From Scleroderma bovista (taxonomy: Eukaryota; Basidiomycota; Agaricomycetes; Boletales; Sclerodermataceae): a stretch of 41,319 nucleotides of DNA. Position numbers and translations under genes: made by a program. Of the stretch, positions 21,059 through 31,344 are shown piece after piece. Position 1 is the stretch's first letter. The number at the start of each line of letters is the position of its first letter. The stretch lies in contig JAYMGJ010000721.1 in the NCBI GenBank assembly GCA_037178675.1, positions 1 to 41,319 on the forward strand, given 5' to 3'. The notes under the pieces were generated by a model that was given only the letters and a program-made list of their open reading frames with translations, made no database searches and was not told where the DNA came from.

Positions 21059-21696
21059 TGTCAAGTCCGGGTCTACTCCGGTAAGAGGTCCGGTCAAGTC
21101 CGGACGAGAGCGGACGAAGGAGGAGGGCAGATGCTGGACAAGAGATTAGTCCGGCCGGAGTTGGTGACCGATTGGGTTCAACGACTAAGGACAACGAGCG
21201 TTGACCCCTTGCGTAGGTTCCGGTCAAGGGAAGGAGATGGAGACGGAGATGGAGATGGATGAGAACAGGAGTAGTGACTTATGTTGATTTCAGACTGAGG
21301 TATACAGGTAAACTACAGGGTACTTATACTAAGTAGAACTAGGGTCGAGTACATACGGTGACAAGTAAACAGCCTAAAGCGGACAAGGGACAACCGGAGT
21401 TAGGACTAGGTCAGGTCCGATGAAAATAAAGTCAGGACCGGGTAAAATAAATCAGGTCCGGTGAAAAAGCTACAAGGTATAGGATATATCGAGTTCACGG
21501 AGAACTCACGTCAAGGCAGGGTAGACGGCGAGGTGTAGTAACGAGCGAATGGAGTATAGACCAAGGGTCGTACTTAGCGGAAGGTTATCTGCGCGAGCGC
21601 GACCGGAGTAGGAGACGAGCGACCGGAGTTGAGCTGTAGAGTTGCGATGCGACCGGAGTGACCGGATAAGACCCGGAGTTGGGCATGGTCGTAACA
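21059..21696 (-). repeat. 5' LTR of gypsy element G (638 bp)
   Basis: TGTCAAGTCCGGG to GGTCGTAACA, followed by GGTAG. Relative to 13855-14476 it has an extra copy of an AAATAAA-GTCAGGACCGG segment near 21425-21465 and scattered substitutions, many at CpG. Confidence 0.93.
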
Positions 21697-21879
21697 GGTA
21701 GTTCTGTGCATCTCATATATATGGTGCTGTACAGTCATTCACACAGCTCAAAATTTCACTCTCAGGATTGGGAAACATGTGTAACATTCCACCTATCACA
21801 TCACAAACAAAAAGTAAGCACTATAAAAAACCAATTGAGCACATCAAAATCTTTGCCTGTGATCACCACCATGTCATTG

Positions 21880-22900
21880 TCATCATTGGGCAATGCCAAG
21901 GGGCTGTGTCAGCATCATTATTGGGTGAGGCTGGGGTAGGGGCTGGGGGCTGGGGGCTTGTCATCATCAGGAGGCTGGGTCGTCAGTTGACATCAGACCA
22001 TATTAAAGTAAAATAATAAAATAATGAGTGCACCTGCTAGTGCTGGCACATTAGCGTCAATTGCTAGGGCTGGGCTGGGCTGAGGCTGGGAGCCATCATT
22101 GAGTAAGGCTGCCTTCTCTCGTCTGGGGCTGTCATTCTCCTTCTTGTCATTTGGGGCTGCTATCCTCATCATTGAAGTTGTTGGGTGAGGCCAGGGTTAA
22201 GGCTGTCGTTGCTGGGAGGCTGGACGTCATCATCATTAGGTGAGGCTGGGCTGAGGGTCATTGAGTAATGCTGGGGTAGAGAAAAGATAAAGGATAAAAA
22301 TTTGAAAGATAAAAAAAGGTATACTGGCTGGCACGTCAATACGTTGTGGCTGGGGGAGCTGGGGTCATTGTTATTGGACTGTATTAGAGAAAAAGAAATA
22401 TATATATAAGGCATACTTGCCACTGGTTACATGTTTCACATATGCAATCTGTATGGCTGGTTTGCTGGCTTCATTGGCAACCATGAATGGCCAGTGCTTC
22501 ATATCACGCTGGACTTAGGAATCGTCAAATTTATGGCCAATGAGGTGCTTGGCATTGAAAGTGGTATTCTTAGGGCTGGAATGGAACACGCTGGGGTGGA
22601 GATAAAAATAAAAGGGGCGCACTTGAGAGTGCTGGTGTGCTGGTATCAATACGGTATGGCTAGGTGTCATGATTGTTGGGAAAAGCTGGGGTGGGGGATG
22701 TCTGCCATCGTCGTTGTCGACACTGAGGGTTGAGGTTGCTGGGCTGGCCGTCAAGACTTCTCTGCTGTGGGTGATGGTGGCCATCGCCATCAATGCTAGG
22801 TGGGGGGTGGATGTCGTGAATGTTGATGACGCTGCGGGCGAGTGTTAGGATGAAGTCTGCACAATGAGTGCTCACCTGTCATGCTGTGGTGGTGGTGATC
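21880..22900. repeat. G-rich degenerate minisatellite region, about 295-bp super-period
   Basis: GGCTGGG and GGTGAGGCTGGG words recur throughout. A larger block (A/T-rich AAAATAAAA, then TGCTGG-, GTCAATAC-like and GGCTGGGG-CATCATTG) recurs near 22003, 22300 and 22595. Short open frames here are low-complexity by-products. From 21702 to 21880 I see only the tail of the target of element G. From 22900 to 23200 there is similar but weaker repeat material. Confidence 0.55.
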
Positions 22901-23199
22901 AGTGCTGTCAGTGTTGTCATTGTCACTGGGGCTGTTGTGGTCATTCATTAGTTAGTGGTGGGGTCTGTATGGCAATGGAACGTACCTGCTAGGTGGCATC
23001 AATGACATCGGCATCGTGTGGGGGTCATTGCTGGTTGCCATTGTTGTGGTGGACAGTAAGGGCGGAATGAGACTTAGAAATTTTCGAAATATTGTGATTT
23101 GTAATCACAACACTTTGAAGATGTTTCAAATTTCAAGCTTCAAGTCCTGTCTATGGATGTACTACTACATACTAATACATGAACAAGCTGTGTCATCGA

Positions 23200-23820
23200 T
23201 ATGATGATGGCCATGACAGGTGAGTACCCCCCCATCGTACAGACACCAGACACCACTAACACTCTCATCTTCAGTGCTGTGGATGATGTCCACCCCATCC
23301 CTCAGTGGCAACGATGCATGACCACCCCATCCCCAACATTGATGATGGCCACCAGCACCATCCCAGCAACCACCCACAGCTGCCAGTGATGACAATAATG
23401 TGTCCACCACCCCTGGCTGCCAGTGGCGATGATGGACCCAGCTGTCAACGACAACGACAATGACAACACAGCTATGACCACCAGCTCTGCATGACAGCAA
23501 AGCCGATCAGTCCCTCAGTTCAGCTCATTGATGCCAACCCAGCAAGTGAGACCTTTCTTTTATTTTTGTTCTTTACAGCCCAGCATTGATGACTATGGCG
23601 CTGCCACCACCACCAGCATCAACGACCATGGCAGCCACCCCCCAGCCCTGGCATTGACGACTACAGAGGGTGTCACCATCACCAGCATTGGCAGTCGTGT
23701 CAGCCACCCCACTACCAGTATCGGCACCCGCAGCAGCCACCCGCAGCCCCAACATTGATGACTACAGTGGTTGCCGACCACCACCATCCCGCAGCATCTA
23801 CCCCCAGTCCCAGTGAATGA
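23200..23820. repeat. C-rich inverted counterpart of the minisatellite
   Basis: Strand bias switches here to CCACC, CCAGCATTGATGAC and CAGCCACCC words. The block AAGTGAGACCTTTCTTTT-ATTTTTG (23543 onward) resembles the reverse complement of 22585-22625. The two regions look like arms of a large, imperfect inverted repeat. Confidence 0.45.
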
Positions 23821-23882
23821 ACACCATCACTCTATCTGCATGTCAATATGATAGAGGACCCTTCATGAGGCAAAGTATATGG

Positions 23883-25072
23883 TTAGACAGGGAGAACAGT
23901 GGAGGTCGTTGGCGCTGCAGCGAAAAGATTGGTGCACATGGAGGTCACAGGATCGAGAAGATATGGCCAAAGTGAGTTCAAGAGATTGGCAAGGTGATCA
24001 GTCACTAGAGCTTGTCCAGGCTGTCGTGGAGGGAACAGTGCACGGTGGACAAATTACAGCATGTATGGTAAAATGAAAGAAAAGAAAAGAAATAGAGTGA
24101 TGGGTTCTTGCTTCTCACCGCATACCTGTAAACAAGGGGCCTGGCCATCATCAGATGGTACTGTTGTTCTTGTTAACAAAAATGAAGATATCTGAATGAT
24201 GGTTGAAACCAAACATAGTATGCATTGTGACAGAATCAAACTCTACTAGTTTACACAATGGTTGTATGAACAAAACCAATTCCATTGCTGAGAACCAAGT
24301 TAGTGTGTTGGTTAATTAAATTGCAGCCCCCTTAGTGTGTTCACAAGGTCAAGAACACGGGTACTGCAAATGCATTATTGTGCATCAGACACAAATTTAA
24401 TTCAGTCACTTACAGGTCAGCCCTCCAGCTATGTTCGCCATCCCTAGAGGAAAGCCACTGTTTCAAATCATCAACTTCTGGATCAGAACCCTGACAAAAC
24501 TGGTGGAGGAGCTGAAGCTGTGCTAGCTCTTCAGCAACGACCATACATGGAGCGAACATGGTAGAAGTAGACAATCTTGAGAATGTTCCTTGCAAAGCAC
24601 ACACAAGCTAGTACATGACAAAAGGTTAGCACTTCCACATAGTGATAAGTACAAACAGTTACATGTGCACATACAGAAGCGAGTAATTTATTGGGTATCA
24701 CTTCATACTTCTCTGGAAATAGATTGACAATCAGCATCTCACTGCCTCTGCAAGGATGCAGAAGGCGGTTCACCAGCATTACTAAAACTGTGGTTCGCCT
24801 ATATGGTTTCTAATTTGTAGATTTGAGTACATAAAAACTTTGCACAGTACAGCTTGACTTACCCCAGTTACTTCATGCCTAGTGAAAGTGATCAAGCTGA
24901 TCAGTTGGTTAGGCTCTGTGATGTTTAAAATCATGGAATCCCGTATTGCTGATATTTCCCAGGTGTAGTTGTTGAGACCGTAGCCACCGAGGATGACCTT
25001 CTTTGTCTCCACAACAAGCGATTTGGCCTGGGACTTCATAGTCTGAATAAATGACTTTCTTTCATCCGCTAC
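23883..25072 (-). pseudogene. Multi-exon gene fragment of unknown function
   Basis: Five exons can be placed on the minus strand from splice signals: 25072-24863 (acceptor TTCACAG, donor GTAAGT), 24787-24675 (donor GTATGT), 24607-24414 (acceptor ACTAG, donor GTAAGT), 24168-24126 (donor GTATGC) and 24020-23883 (acceptor GACAG, TAA stop). Phases agree at all junctions except the first, where one base is out of step, so the gene may be broken or the first acceptor misplaced. Readable parts include FIQTMKSQAKSLVVETKK, NLFPEKYEVIPNKLLAS, EELAQLQLLHQFCQGSD and PGQALVTDHLANLLNSLW. The composition looks like a host protein, not a transposon. The 5' end is missing or far upstream. I do not recognise the family. 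Confidence 0.45.
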
Positions 25073-25300
25073 CTGTGAATGAATTTGCACACTTGCAAAA
25101 CAAATAAAGAAATAACAATGTAAATTTTCCCACAGCAAGCATTTTCAATTTTTTCCAGTGAAAATTTGAATCAAAAGATACTCTATTCCACAAAAATAAA
25201 TGTTTAGGAAATATGCTATATATTTTTAGTCATAATACTCTAGCAAGCCAATCACTATCCAGGAACAATCATGTTTTTTGAAGAAAAATTTATTGTTTTC

Positions 25301-25359
25301 TTTCAACATGTTTTATTAGAAATAAGATACCATCTTATTTCTAATAAAACATGTTGAAA
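25301..25359. repeat. Perfect palindrome, 28-bp arms, 3-base loop
   Basis: TTTCAACATGTTTTATTAG...AATAAGAT (25301-25328) is followed by ACC and the exact reverse complement (25332-25359). It lies in A/T-rich DNA. A further complementary pair, AGATACTCT at 25176-25184 and AGAGTATCT at 25547-25555, hints at a larger, imperfect fold-back unit of about 400 bp. Confidence 0.9.
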
Positions 25360-25609
25360 TTCTTGCTATGAGAAAGCTACATTTTCTTTTCTTTATTTGT
25401 TTTTCAAGAAACTGGCAGAAGAAAAAGATTGAAAATTTTATAGTTCTAACATAAGAAATGATCTCAAATGATGTTTTAGCAAAGAAAATGACAAAATGAT
25501 GCTGTATGATATTTGTGTTTTTTTGTTAAATAAAATTGTAAATAAAAGAGTATCTCTTTCTTCTATATTTTGATCATGTTTTGTCATAAAACATTGAGAA
25601 ATGCTTGCA

Positions 25610-25860
25610 GTGATCAGTATTACTCTATCCCTTTCGCATTTTTGGTATATTACTCAGCTGATGACTCACTCCCTTACCAATCAATCTTGTCATGCAGCTT
25701 ACTCATTCCTTTACTCAGCAGCTTATTCATGCTCCCTATGCTTACTCATTCCTGCTTATCCCTTGCTTACTGATCACTTACAAACCCCTTACAAAGCTCT
25801 TACCAATCCCTTACCAATCCTTGACAAATTCTGCTTACTCCCTTCTCTTTTTGTACTTTA
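25610..25860. repeat. Degenerate TTACTCATTCCTTAC-type low-complexity repeat
   Basis: CTTACTCATTCC, CTTACCAATCCC and GCTTATTCATGC words repeat in irregular order. The overlapping open frames all read Leu/Ser/Tyr-rich low-complexity peptides and are not supported as genes. Confidence 0.5.
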
Positions 25861-26049
25861 ATGCTGTGCCCCCCATGTATTTAAACCCCTGGGCTCAGCC
25901 CAGTGAGAAGAGACCCAATTGCACGAAATTATCCCTCTCTCAGACTCTCTCAGTCAGTATCCCCTCAGCTCTTTGAGTCTTGTAGGCTTCAGTGAAGGTC
26001 TAAAGACTCTGATATTCAAGTTTTATTCAATCTATTCAAGTCCAAGTAT

Positions 26050-26360
26050 TTCTCTAGGCTCAAGCGGAGTCTAGCCTGTCTATCCTTCATATCCCATTGC
26101 TTCTGGACGTCAGGAGCCCCCTTGTCCCTTTGCTGCACCAACCTCTAGGTGTAGTATTGCTACTTCAGTCCCAGTCACCCCAATCCCCGCTTTGACACTT
26201 CCTAGGCTTTAGGAAGAGTCCATGCCCCTATCCCCTTCGTCATCTATTGCTCCTGTACCCCAGGAGTATCCTGCATCATCGTCTGCATCACCCTGTTGGT
26301 GTAGATCCCCTTCCCCCCTCCTCAGCACATCCTCTCTGGACACTGCGGAGGTAAACCACC
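26050..26360. repeat. Imperfect tandem duplication, about 155-bp unit, in an LTR-like region
   Basis: The block CTAGGCTCAAGCGGAGTCTAG to GTGTAGTATTGC (from 26055) recurs in diverged form from about 26210 (CTAGGCTTTAGGAAGAGTC to GGTGTAGATCCC). Upstream there is a TATTTAAACC box (about 25878) and a pyrimidine-rich stretch. This resembles the downstream half of a fungal LTR, but no clear ends or target duplication are seen. Confidence 0.35.
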
Positions 26361-26439
26361 ACTCACATATTTTTGTAGTCCTTTGTTGGTGTTGTGTTTG
26401 GGTTATTACTCCGACCCAAATCCACACTTTGACTCACAC

Positions 26440-28060
26440 CGGCCCTACATTTACATAGGCAAAAATCAATGCCTGCTGGCCCATACCATGGTAGCAGCAG
26501 ATTGCACTCACAGCTGGGCACATAGGGTGTGGGGCTGGCTGATACTATACCTACATGACTGTCAAATATATGAAGTCAGGTGGCCTGTAACATCTTTACC
26601 ATGTTCCTTATGCCGGCCGCCCCTGCCTCTGCATGACCAACAATCAATTCATTCCCACCTGCCCTTACCATGATTGCTGCACCTTCCACTGCTGGCCGGG
26701 CTGACATCCACATTGGTTGGAAGATCTTTCACCCAAGTGGCCTACATTAGGTATGCAATAGCACTTGGGCCTGGCCGATGCCATACCTACATGACTCTCA
26801 AACATGTGAAGTAAGGCAGCCTGTAACATCTTTACAATGTTCCTCAGGCTGGCCGCGCTGACCCCTACATAACCAACAGTCAATTCACCCTCCCTGGCCC
26901 TTACCATGATTGTGGCACATTCCACGACCAGCCGGGCCACCATCCACGTCGGTTGGAAGATCTTGGGCCAAAGCAGCCTACATTATATATGCGATAGCAC
27001 CTGCACCCAGCCGACACCATACCTACATGGTTCTCAGAATTGTGAATTCAGGCAGCCGGTACCGTCTTCACAATATTCCTCCTACCAGCCGGCCCTAGAT
27101 CTACATGGCCCAAAATAAATTCATTGTCACCAGCCTTTATGAGGATTACAGCAGCTTACTCCTTCGGCCAGTCCCATAACCGCATTTGTTGTAAAGATTT
27201 CTGCCTATGCGGCCTACATAGGCAATAGCACGTGGGCCGGCCGATACCATATCTCCATTACTCTCAACATTGGGAAGCCAGGCCTGTACCATATTTACAC
27301 TTCTCCATATCCTTGGCCGGTACCTTAACTATGTTACCTGGTAGATTTTCACACTGACGGCCCCTACCATGTTTACAATATCTACCTCCTCCGGCCGATA
27401 CCATCATCTCATATGTTGCAACATTCTTGCCTGAGGTGGCCTGTACCATATTGACAATGTGACTATCATTCGGCCGGACCAATAATCATATTCCCCTCAA
27501 GATTACACATAGATGGCCCTCCCAAGTTTACAATATCTACTTCCTCCAGCCCATACCATACCCGCACGTGATGTCGTATCCGGCCAATCCAATAGCTACA
27601 ATACCTATCATACTTACCCCTCTCACGGCCTGTACCATATCTATGTCCTTCCACTTCCTCGGCCGGTGCCATGGCTACATCAGTTGGAGGTTTTGATTAT
27701 GAGGCGGCCCTTCCCTTATTTACCATATTGATTCACTCGGCCGAACCCATAATCACATTTCTCTCACACCCGACATTCAGCCGGCCTGTACTACATATAC
27801 AATCCATCAATATGTAGGCCGGTACCATACCTACGCCAGGTGTGATATCGCCAATCCAACTGGCCCTTACCCCATGTGCAGCTTTCTTAGATCCATGGCC
27901 GACCCTCTATCTACAACCATCCATGCATTCAGTCTGTACCATATTTACAATATCTTGCTCCATATTTCAATATGCAGGCTGCACCTGTATTTGCATAGTG
28001 TGATCTCGCTGGCCGTGGCTATCCTGCGTATGCCAGCTGGCACCGGCTAGACCCACCTTT
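26440..28060. repeat. Satellite-like repeat: about 237-bp unit built of ~40-bp GGCC words
   Basis: GGCC-xx-TACCATA-type words recur about every 35-45 bp. Larger blocks repeat at about 237 bp: the block with CCATACCTACATGACT-TCAAA lies at about 26537, 26773, 27009 and, more diverged, 27237. The CTGTAACATCTTTAC block lies at 26585 and 26822. The CTTACCATGATTG block lies at 26660 and 26897. Beyond about 27350 the large unit breaks up but the GGCCGGTACCATA words continue to about 28040. Open frames inside it on either strand are by-products. Confidence 0.75.
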
Positions 28061-28152
28061 GCAGGCATTTGTACACGTCCGATGACCCACTTTTACGAGG
28101 GTCCATGACTGAATCACCTGTTCTATAAAATTATAAGTAGTGGTACTAATCT

Positions 28153-28527
28153 TCAAAACAGATACTTGCCTAATTTGTCTGAAGATTCTTCGACTTCATT
28201 GCTGTCTGTCTTGTCTCCTGTGTTAGACTCATCCCTCGCACCCATATGAGGGCCATTGTCTCCATTTGCACCAGTGCTAACTTCAAATTCTTTGGCCTCT
28301 GGGGTGCTTGTTGGTCTCCTGTTGTCTCCCCTCAGCTTCTTCTTCTTTACCTTGTTTCCAGTGACAGCATTCATATCTGCTCTTGTGGCCTTTTGTTTGC
28401 TGGTGTTGGTGGCTTCACTTCTTGCCAAAGCCTTTTCAGTGGGCTGGGAGACACTTTGCACTCATACTGAGGTTGTAGGAGGTAGTCTGGTAGGAACATT
28501 TTCTTGTACTCTTGACCCTTTGACCAT
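28153..28527 (-). CDS. Hypothetical charged, disordered exon, possible N-terminus of a host gene
   Basis: From ATG at 28527 the minus strand reads MVKGSRVQENVPTRLPPTTSV, then one TGA (28464-28462). It then continues in the same frame for about 100 codons that are Lys/Glu/Ser/Asn-rich (NKVKKKKLRGDNRR, EVEESSDKLGK). A possible GC-type donor (GCAAGT) lies at about 28170, before the frame closes at 28153. The composition suggests a disordered N-terminal region. It could be a first exon for the gene fragment at 25072-23883, about 3 kb downstream on the same strand, with the satellite lying between. That link is speculation. Confidence 0.3.
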
Positions 28528-28629
28528 GCATGCTAGTGTGTTTGTATCTACAAATAAACTGGGATTAACCTTTAATAGTTTGATAAAAATGGTGGCGTTA
28601 ACACTGGATGTGTGAGTTGGGTATAGTTA

Positions 28630-28764
28630 CCATGGGTACCATGGGTTTGAGTCATGGGTTACCATGGGTTGAGCCATGGGTATCACGGGTTTTGGATCGT
28701 GACCTGTGACCCGTACCAATAGGCACCCATACCCATAACCCGTGCAGGTTGCCCATACCCGTGC
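28630..28764. repeat. CCATGGGT/ACCCATACCC short repeats forming an imperfect hairpin
   Basis: CCATGGGTACCATGGGTTT and related words on the left face CACCCATACCCATAACCCGTG on the right, giving a long, imperfect inverted repeat. It directly abuts the gypsy RT scrap. Confidence 0.6.
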
Positions 28765-28772
28765 ATTTCACT

Positions 28773-29427
28773 AATCATGGCATAGATCTCAGGGAAGACT
28801 TCCCACCTAAGAAAGGGTGTTTAATACCCCTTTCAGTGGATGAGCAAAAGGAAGTTGAGGACTTTGTCAACGATCGGCTTGTGAAAGGATATATTCGCCT
28901 GTCCATCTCTCCTCAGACTTCCCCTGTTTTCTTTGTCCCTAAAAAGGACAGCAAGAAGCACATGGTTCAGGACTATCGATATTTAAATGAGTGGACCATT
29001 AAGAATAACTACCCGCTGCCCTTGATCAGTCAGCTTGTTGACAAGCTGAAAGGATGTAAACTCTTCATGAAGATGGATCTTCATTGGGGATATAATAATG
29101 TCCATATCAAGGAAGGTGACAAGTGGAAAGCTGTGTTTGTAATGCACAAAGGGGCTTTTGAGCCTGTTGTTATGTATTTTGGTCTATGTAATTCACCTGC
29201 AACATTCCAGAAGATGATGAATGAAATCTTCCATGATATGTTGGATGTCTGTGTGGTGTATATTGATGACCTAATGATATTTACAAACACAGACAACCAG
29301 GAAAAGCATGACAGGATTGTGCTTGAAGTCTTAAAACATTTACATGATAATGACTTGTTTGTCAAACATGAGAAGTGTCGCTTCTGCATTACCAAAGTTG
29401 ACTTCCTCAGAATGATAGTCTCACATG
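28773..29427 (+). pseudogene. Gypsy RT fragment of a second lineage, intact YIDD box
   Basis: An uninterrupted frame shows NHGIDLREDFPPKKG, then SPVFFVPKKDSKK, DYRYLNEWTIKNNYPLP, KMDLHWGYNNVHI, FGLCNSPATFQ and the catalytic VVYIDDLMIF (about 29245-29282). The KCRFCITKVDFL block follows. It is clearly different from the RT of G and closer to a separate group of Agaricomycete gypsy elements. Gag, protease and everything after the RT thumb are missing. It is cut at 29428 by the LTR of element E. Confidence 0.88.
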
Positions 29428-30049
29428 TGTCAAGACTGGTTCTTCACTGATCTGATCTCTACGAGGGGTCAGGGGGTCAGGGGTTGGTCTATCAGTAAGA
29501 CTGAGATGCTACGTAGTGTAGTCATGCTTCCCGAGTAATAGGAAGGCCGACCGAGGATCTGACAGAGAGTCCAAGGGTAAACGGTCAACGACTGAGTACT
29601 TGTATGAGGGCAGATGCAGAGAGCACAAAGAGAGAACAGAGGAGAAGTATCTTATTCGATATCCAAACTGAGACTACAACAGACCGAGTATCTAGGTATT
29701 TATACTGAGTGGAACAGAAGAGGCGATGTACGGGTAGTTGGGATCACCAATGAACGACGAGTGCAGTTGTGCTGCGCACTGAGTAAGTACAGTAAGTGCG
29801 GTAACTGGATTACCCATAGGTATTATATAATGCAATGGGATGGAAACGTATAGTAACTGGAAACAAGAAAGGAAACATATTAGGTAATCGTACAGAGAGA
29901 CAGATCGGACAATGCACTCACTGATCAGTGGCAATACAGGACAGATAGAGAGAAACGGAAAAGGGAGTACATACAATAAAATGGACGGTGAACACGTGGA
30001 CACGATTGGACAATAGGGTACAGGGTGATCGGATGTCACGGTTGTGACA
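29428..30049 (-). repeat. 3' LTR of gypsy element E (622 bp)
   Basis: In plus orientation TGTCAAGACTGGTTC to GGTTGTGACA. It matches the reverse complement of 6510-7134 along its length. It cuts the RT frame at 29427, where the five preceding bases are ACATG. Confidence 0.9.
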
Positions 30050-30066
30050 GTATCCCCCTCTTAGGG
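30050..30066 (-). promoter_or_regulatory. Polypurine tract of element E
   Basis: The minus strand reads CTAAGAGGGGGATAC before the LTR, the same as in element A. Confidence 0.65.
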
Positions 30067-30195
30067 CCGAGCCCACAAGACTGCAATGTGTATTCCACAC
30101 CGAATGTGTGCGACCATTGTCTGGGTTTGAAAATCAGTTAGGGCATATTTAAGACTGGCCTTCGGTGATGGTAACCCAACAACTTCTCTTTAATC

Positions 30196-31274
30196 ATGTC
30201 TTCTGGCAACACCGACAATGGTAACAATGTCGACTGGATGTGTGCCCCCTCGCCTGAGTTGGAAGGGAAACCGACTGACTCGATACAAGTACCAATTGCC
30301 AAGTTCAACGAGCAATCGCAAAGGCATCGGGAGCGATTGATGAAACAGGCAGCCGAGCAAGAGGCAAGGAGGTTGGCAGAAGAGGCTGCCAGGAAGAAGG
30401 CTGAGGAGGAGGCAAGGAGGATCGCCAAAGAGAAGTGGAAGGCCGAAGAGGAGGCGAAACGAGTCGCCGAGGTGAAGGTGCAAGTGGATTTTGAGGCGAG
30501 GCGCAAGGCCAAGGCAGAGGTGAGGGCGAGAGAGAAGGCTGAGTCGCTCGCAGCTGGTGAGGCGATGAGGGAGCATTTGGGGCTGGGGCCGAAGCCTAAG
30601 GTGCATGGCCAATTAATATATTATTTGACTTTTGCTGACTTATTATTTGATTAGCCTCATCAGGTTGCTGCCCATTCCAACACAGGCATAATGGGGTTCA
30701 AGCCCCCTTGTGACCGATGCAGGCAGAGCGGCGACAGCGGTGGGTGCGAGCTGGCTGATGGTGTGCGCACACTGACGTGCAGTCAGTGTCAACGATCTAA
30801 GGTAAAGTGTACCTTCAACGTGTCGACGTCAGCGTTGGAACAGTTGGCGAGCGGAGAGAAGAGAAAACAGAGCGAGAAGGCGGTGGAGGTGGAAACATCG
30901 CCGAGAGGAGGCGAGGAGAGGAAGCGACGAAGAAAATGATTGCTGAGGCCGCAAGTATGGAGGAGATCGAGGTGGCAATGGGAGGATTCTCGGTGGCTGG
31001 GCCATCAAGTCGACCAGACCCAGTCGCACTGGTCCTAGACCACCGACTCGGGGAAATTGTTGTGGCGATCAACCGCAACACAAGAGAGCTGGTGAAGCTC
31101 GGTTGAAAGGTGGAAGGGGTCGCATGGGAGACGAAGAGGGTGGCCAATGCTAAGGACCTGAAGGGCAAGGGCAAGGCGATGCCCAAGGAGAGCGAGGAGC
31201 AGCAAGAGTTGGACGAGACGGACAGGGAAGGCAAAGAGTTGGGGGACGAGGATGGAGAGGGTGAGTCTGAGTAG
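30196..31274 (+). pseudogene. Antisense gene of element E: coiled coil plus Cys6 cluster
   Basis: Exon 1 (30196-30600) opens MSSGNTDNGNNVDW and contains a long coiled coil (repeats such as EEARRIAKEKWKAEEEAKR). A 54-bp intron (30601-30654, GTGCAT donor, TGCTGAC branch, GATTAG acceptor) precedes exon 2. Exon 2 codes for CDRCRQSGDSGGC, 10 residues, then CSQCQRSKVKC, that is CX2CX8C-X10-CX2CX6C. A Lys/Arg-rich stretch follows. A frame change lies at about 30930; the next frame carries VAGPSSRPDP, matching G. TGA at 31104-31106 probably replaces CGA, and the acidic tail ends at TAG 31272-31274. The frameshift and stop make this copy defective. The cysteine spacing differs slightly from G, but order, intron position and flanking segments agree. 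Confidence 0.68.
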
Positions 31275-31344
31275 TCAGACTGTAATTGTAATTGTAATTA
31301 GTTTTCTTCACTGTCAATTGACTTTGTTCGGTGATTTAGACAAC

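Larger units (their letters stand above)
13855..21696 (-). mobile_element. Ty3/gypsy chromovirus element G, nearly intact (7.8 kb)
   Basis: The element has LTRs at both ends (13855-14476 and 21059-21696) and a perfect 5-bp target duplication GGTAG at 13850-13854 and 21697-21701. On the minus strand it carries gag (20988-19555), a -1 frameshift site, and pol (to 15845) with PR, RT, RNase H, integrase and chromodomain. On the plus strand a separate two-exon gene lies between the end of pol and the 3' LTR. The pol frame is interrupted by one TGA (18046-18044), so this copy is probably not autonomous. The LTRs differ by substitutions and indels, including 16 bp in length, so the insertion is not recent. 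Confidence 0.95.

Noticed and set aside
22400..23800. Short open frames in the minisatellite and satellite regions
   Set aside because: They encode low-complexity His/Thr/Pro or Gly/Val peptides on both strands and follow the repeat structure.
23883..25072. Naming the multi-exon gene as a DUF6532-type basidiomycete protein
   Set aside because: The layout and the IPNKLLASLVCAL-like segment recall that group only vaguely; without a profile search the name would be a guess.
25880..26460. Complete solo LTR
   Set aside because: A TATA-like box and LTR-like composition are present, but no TG...CA ends or target duplication could be found.
26440..28060. CRISPR-like array of GGCC repeats
   Set aside because: The words are degenerate, the spacers are themselves repeated at about 237 bp, and the context is eukaryotic retroelement DNA.
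30815..31234. Minus-strand Ser/Pro-rich frame opposite the E antisense gene
   Set aside because: It is a shadow of the charged plus-strand frame, which has a homologue in G.
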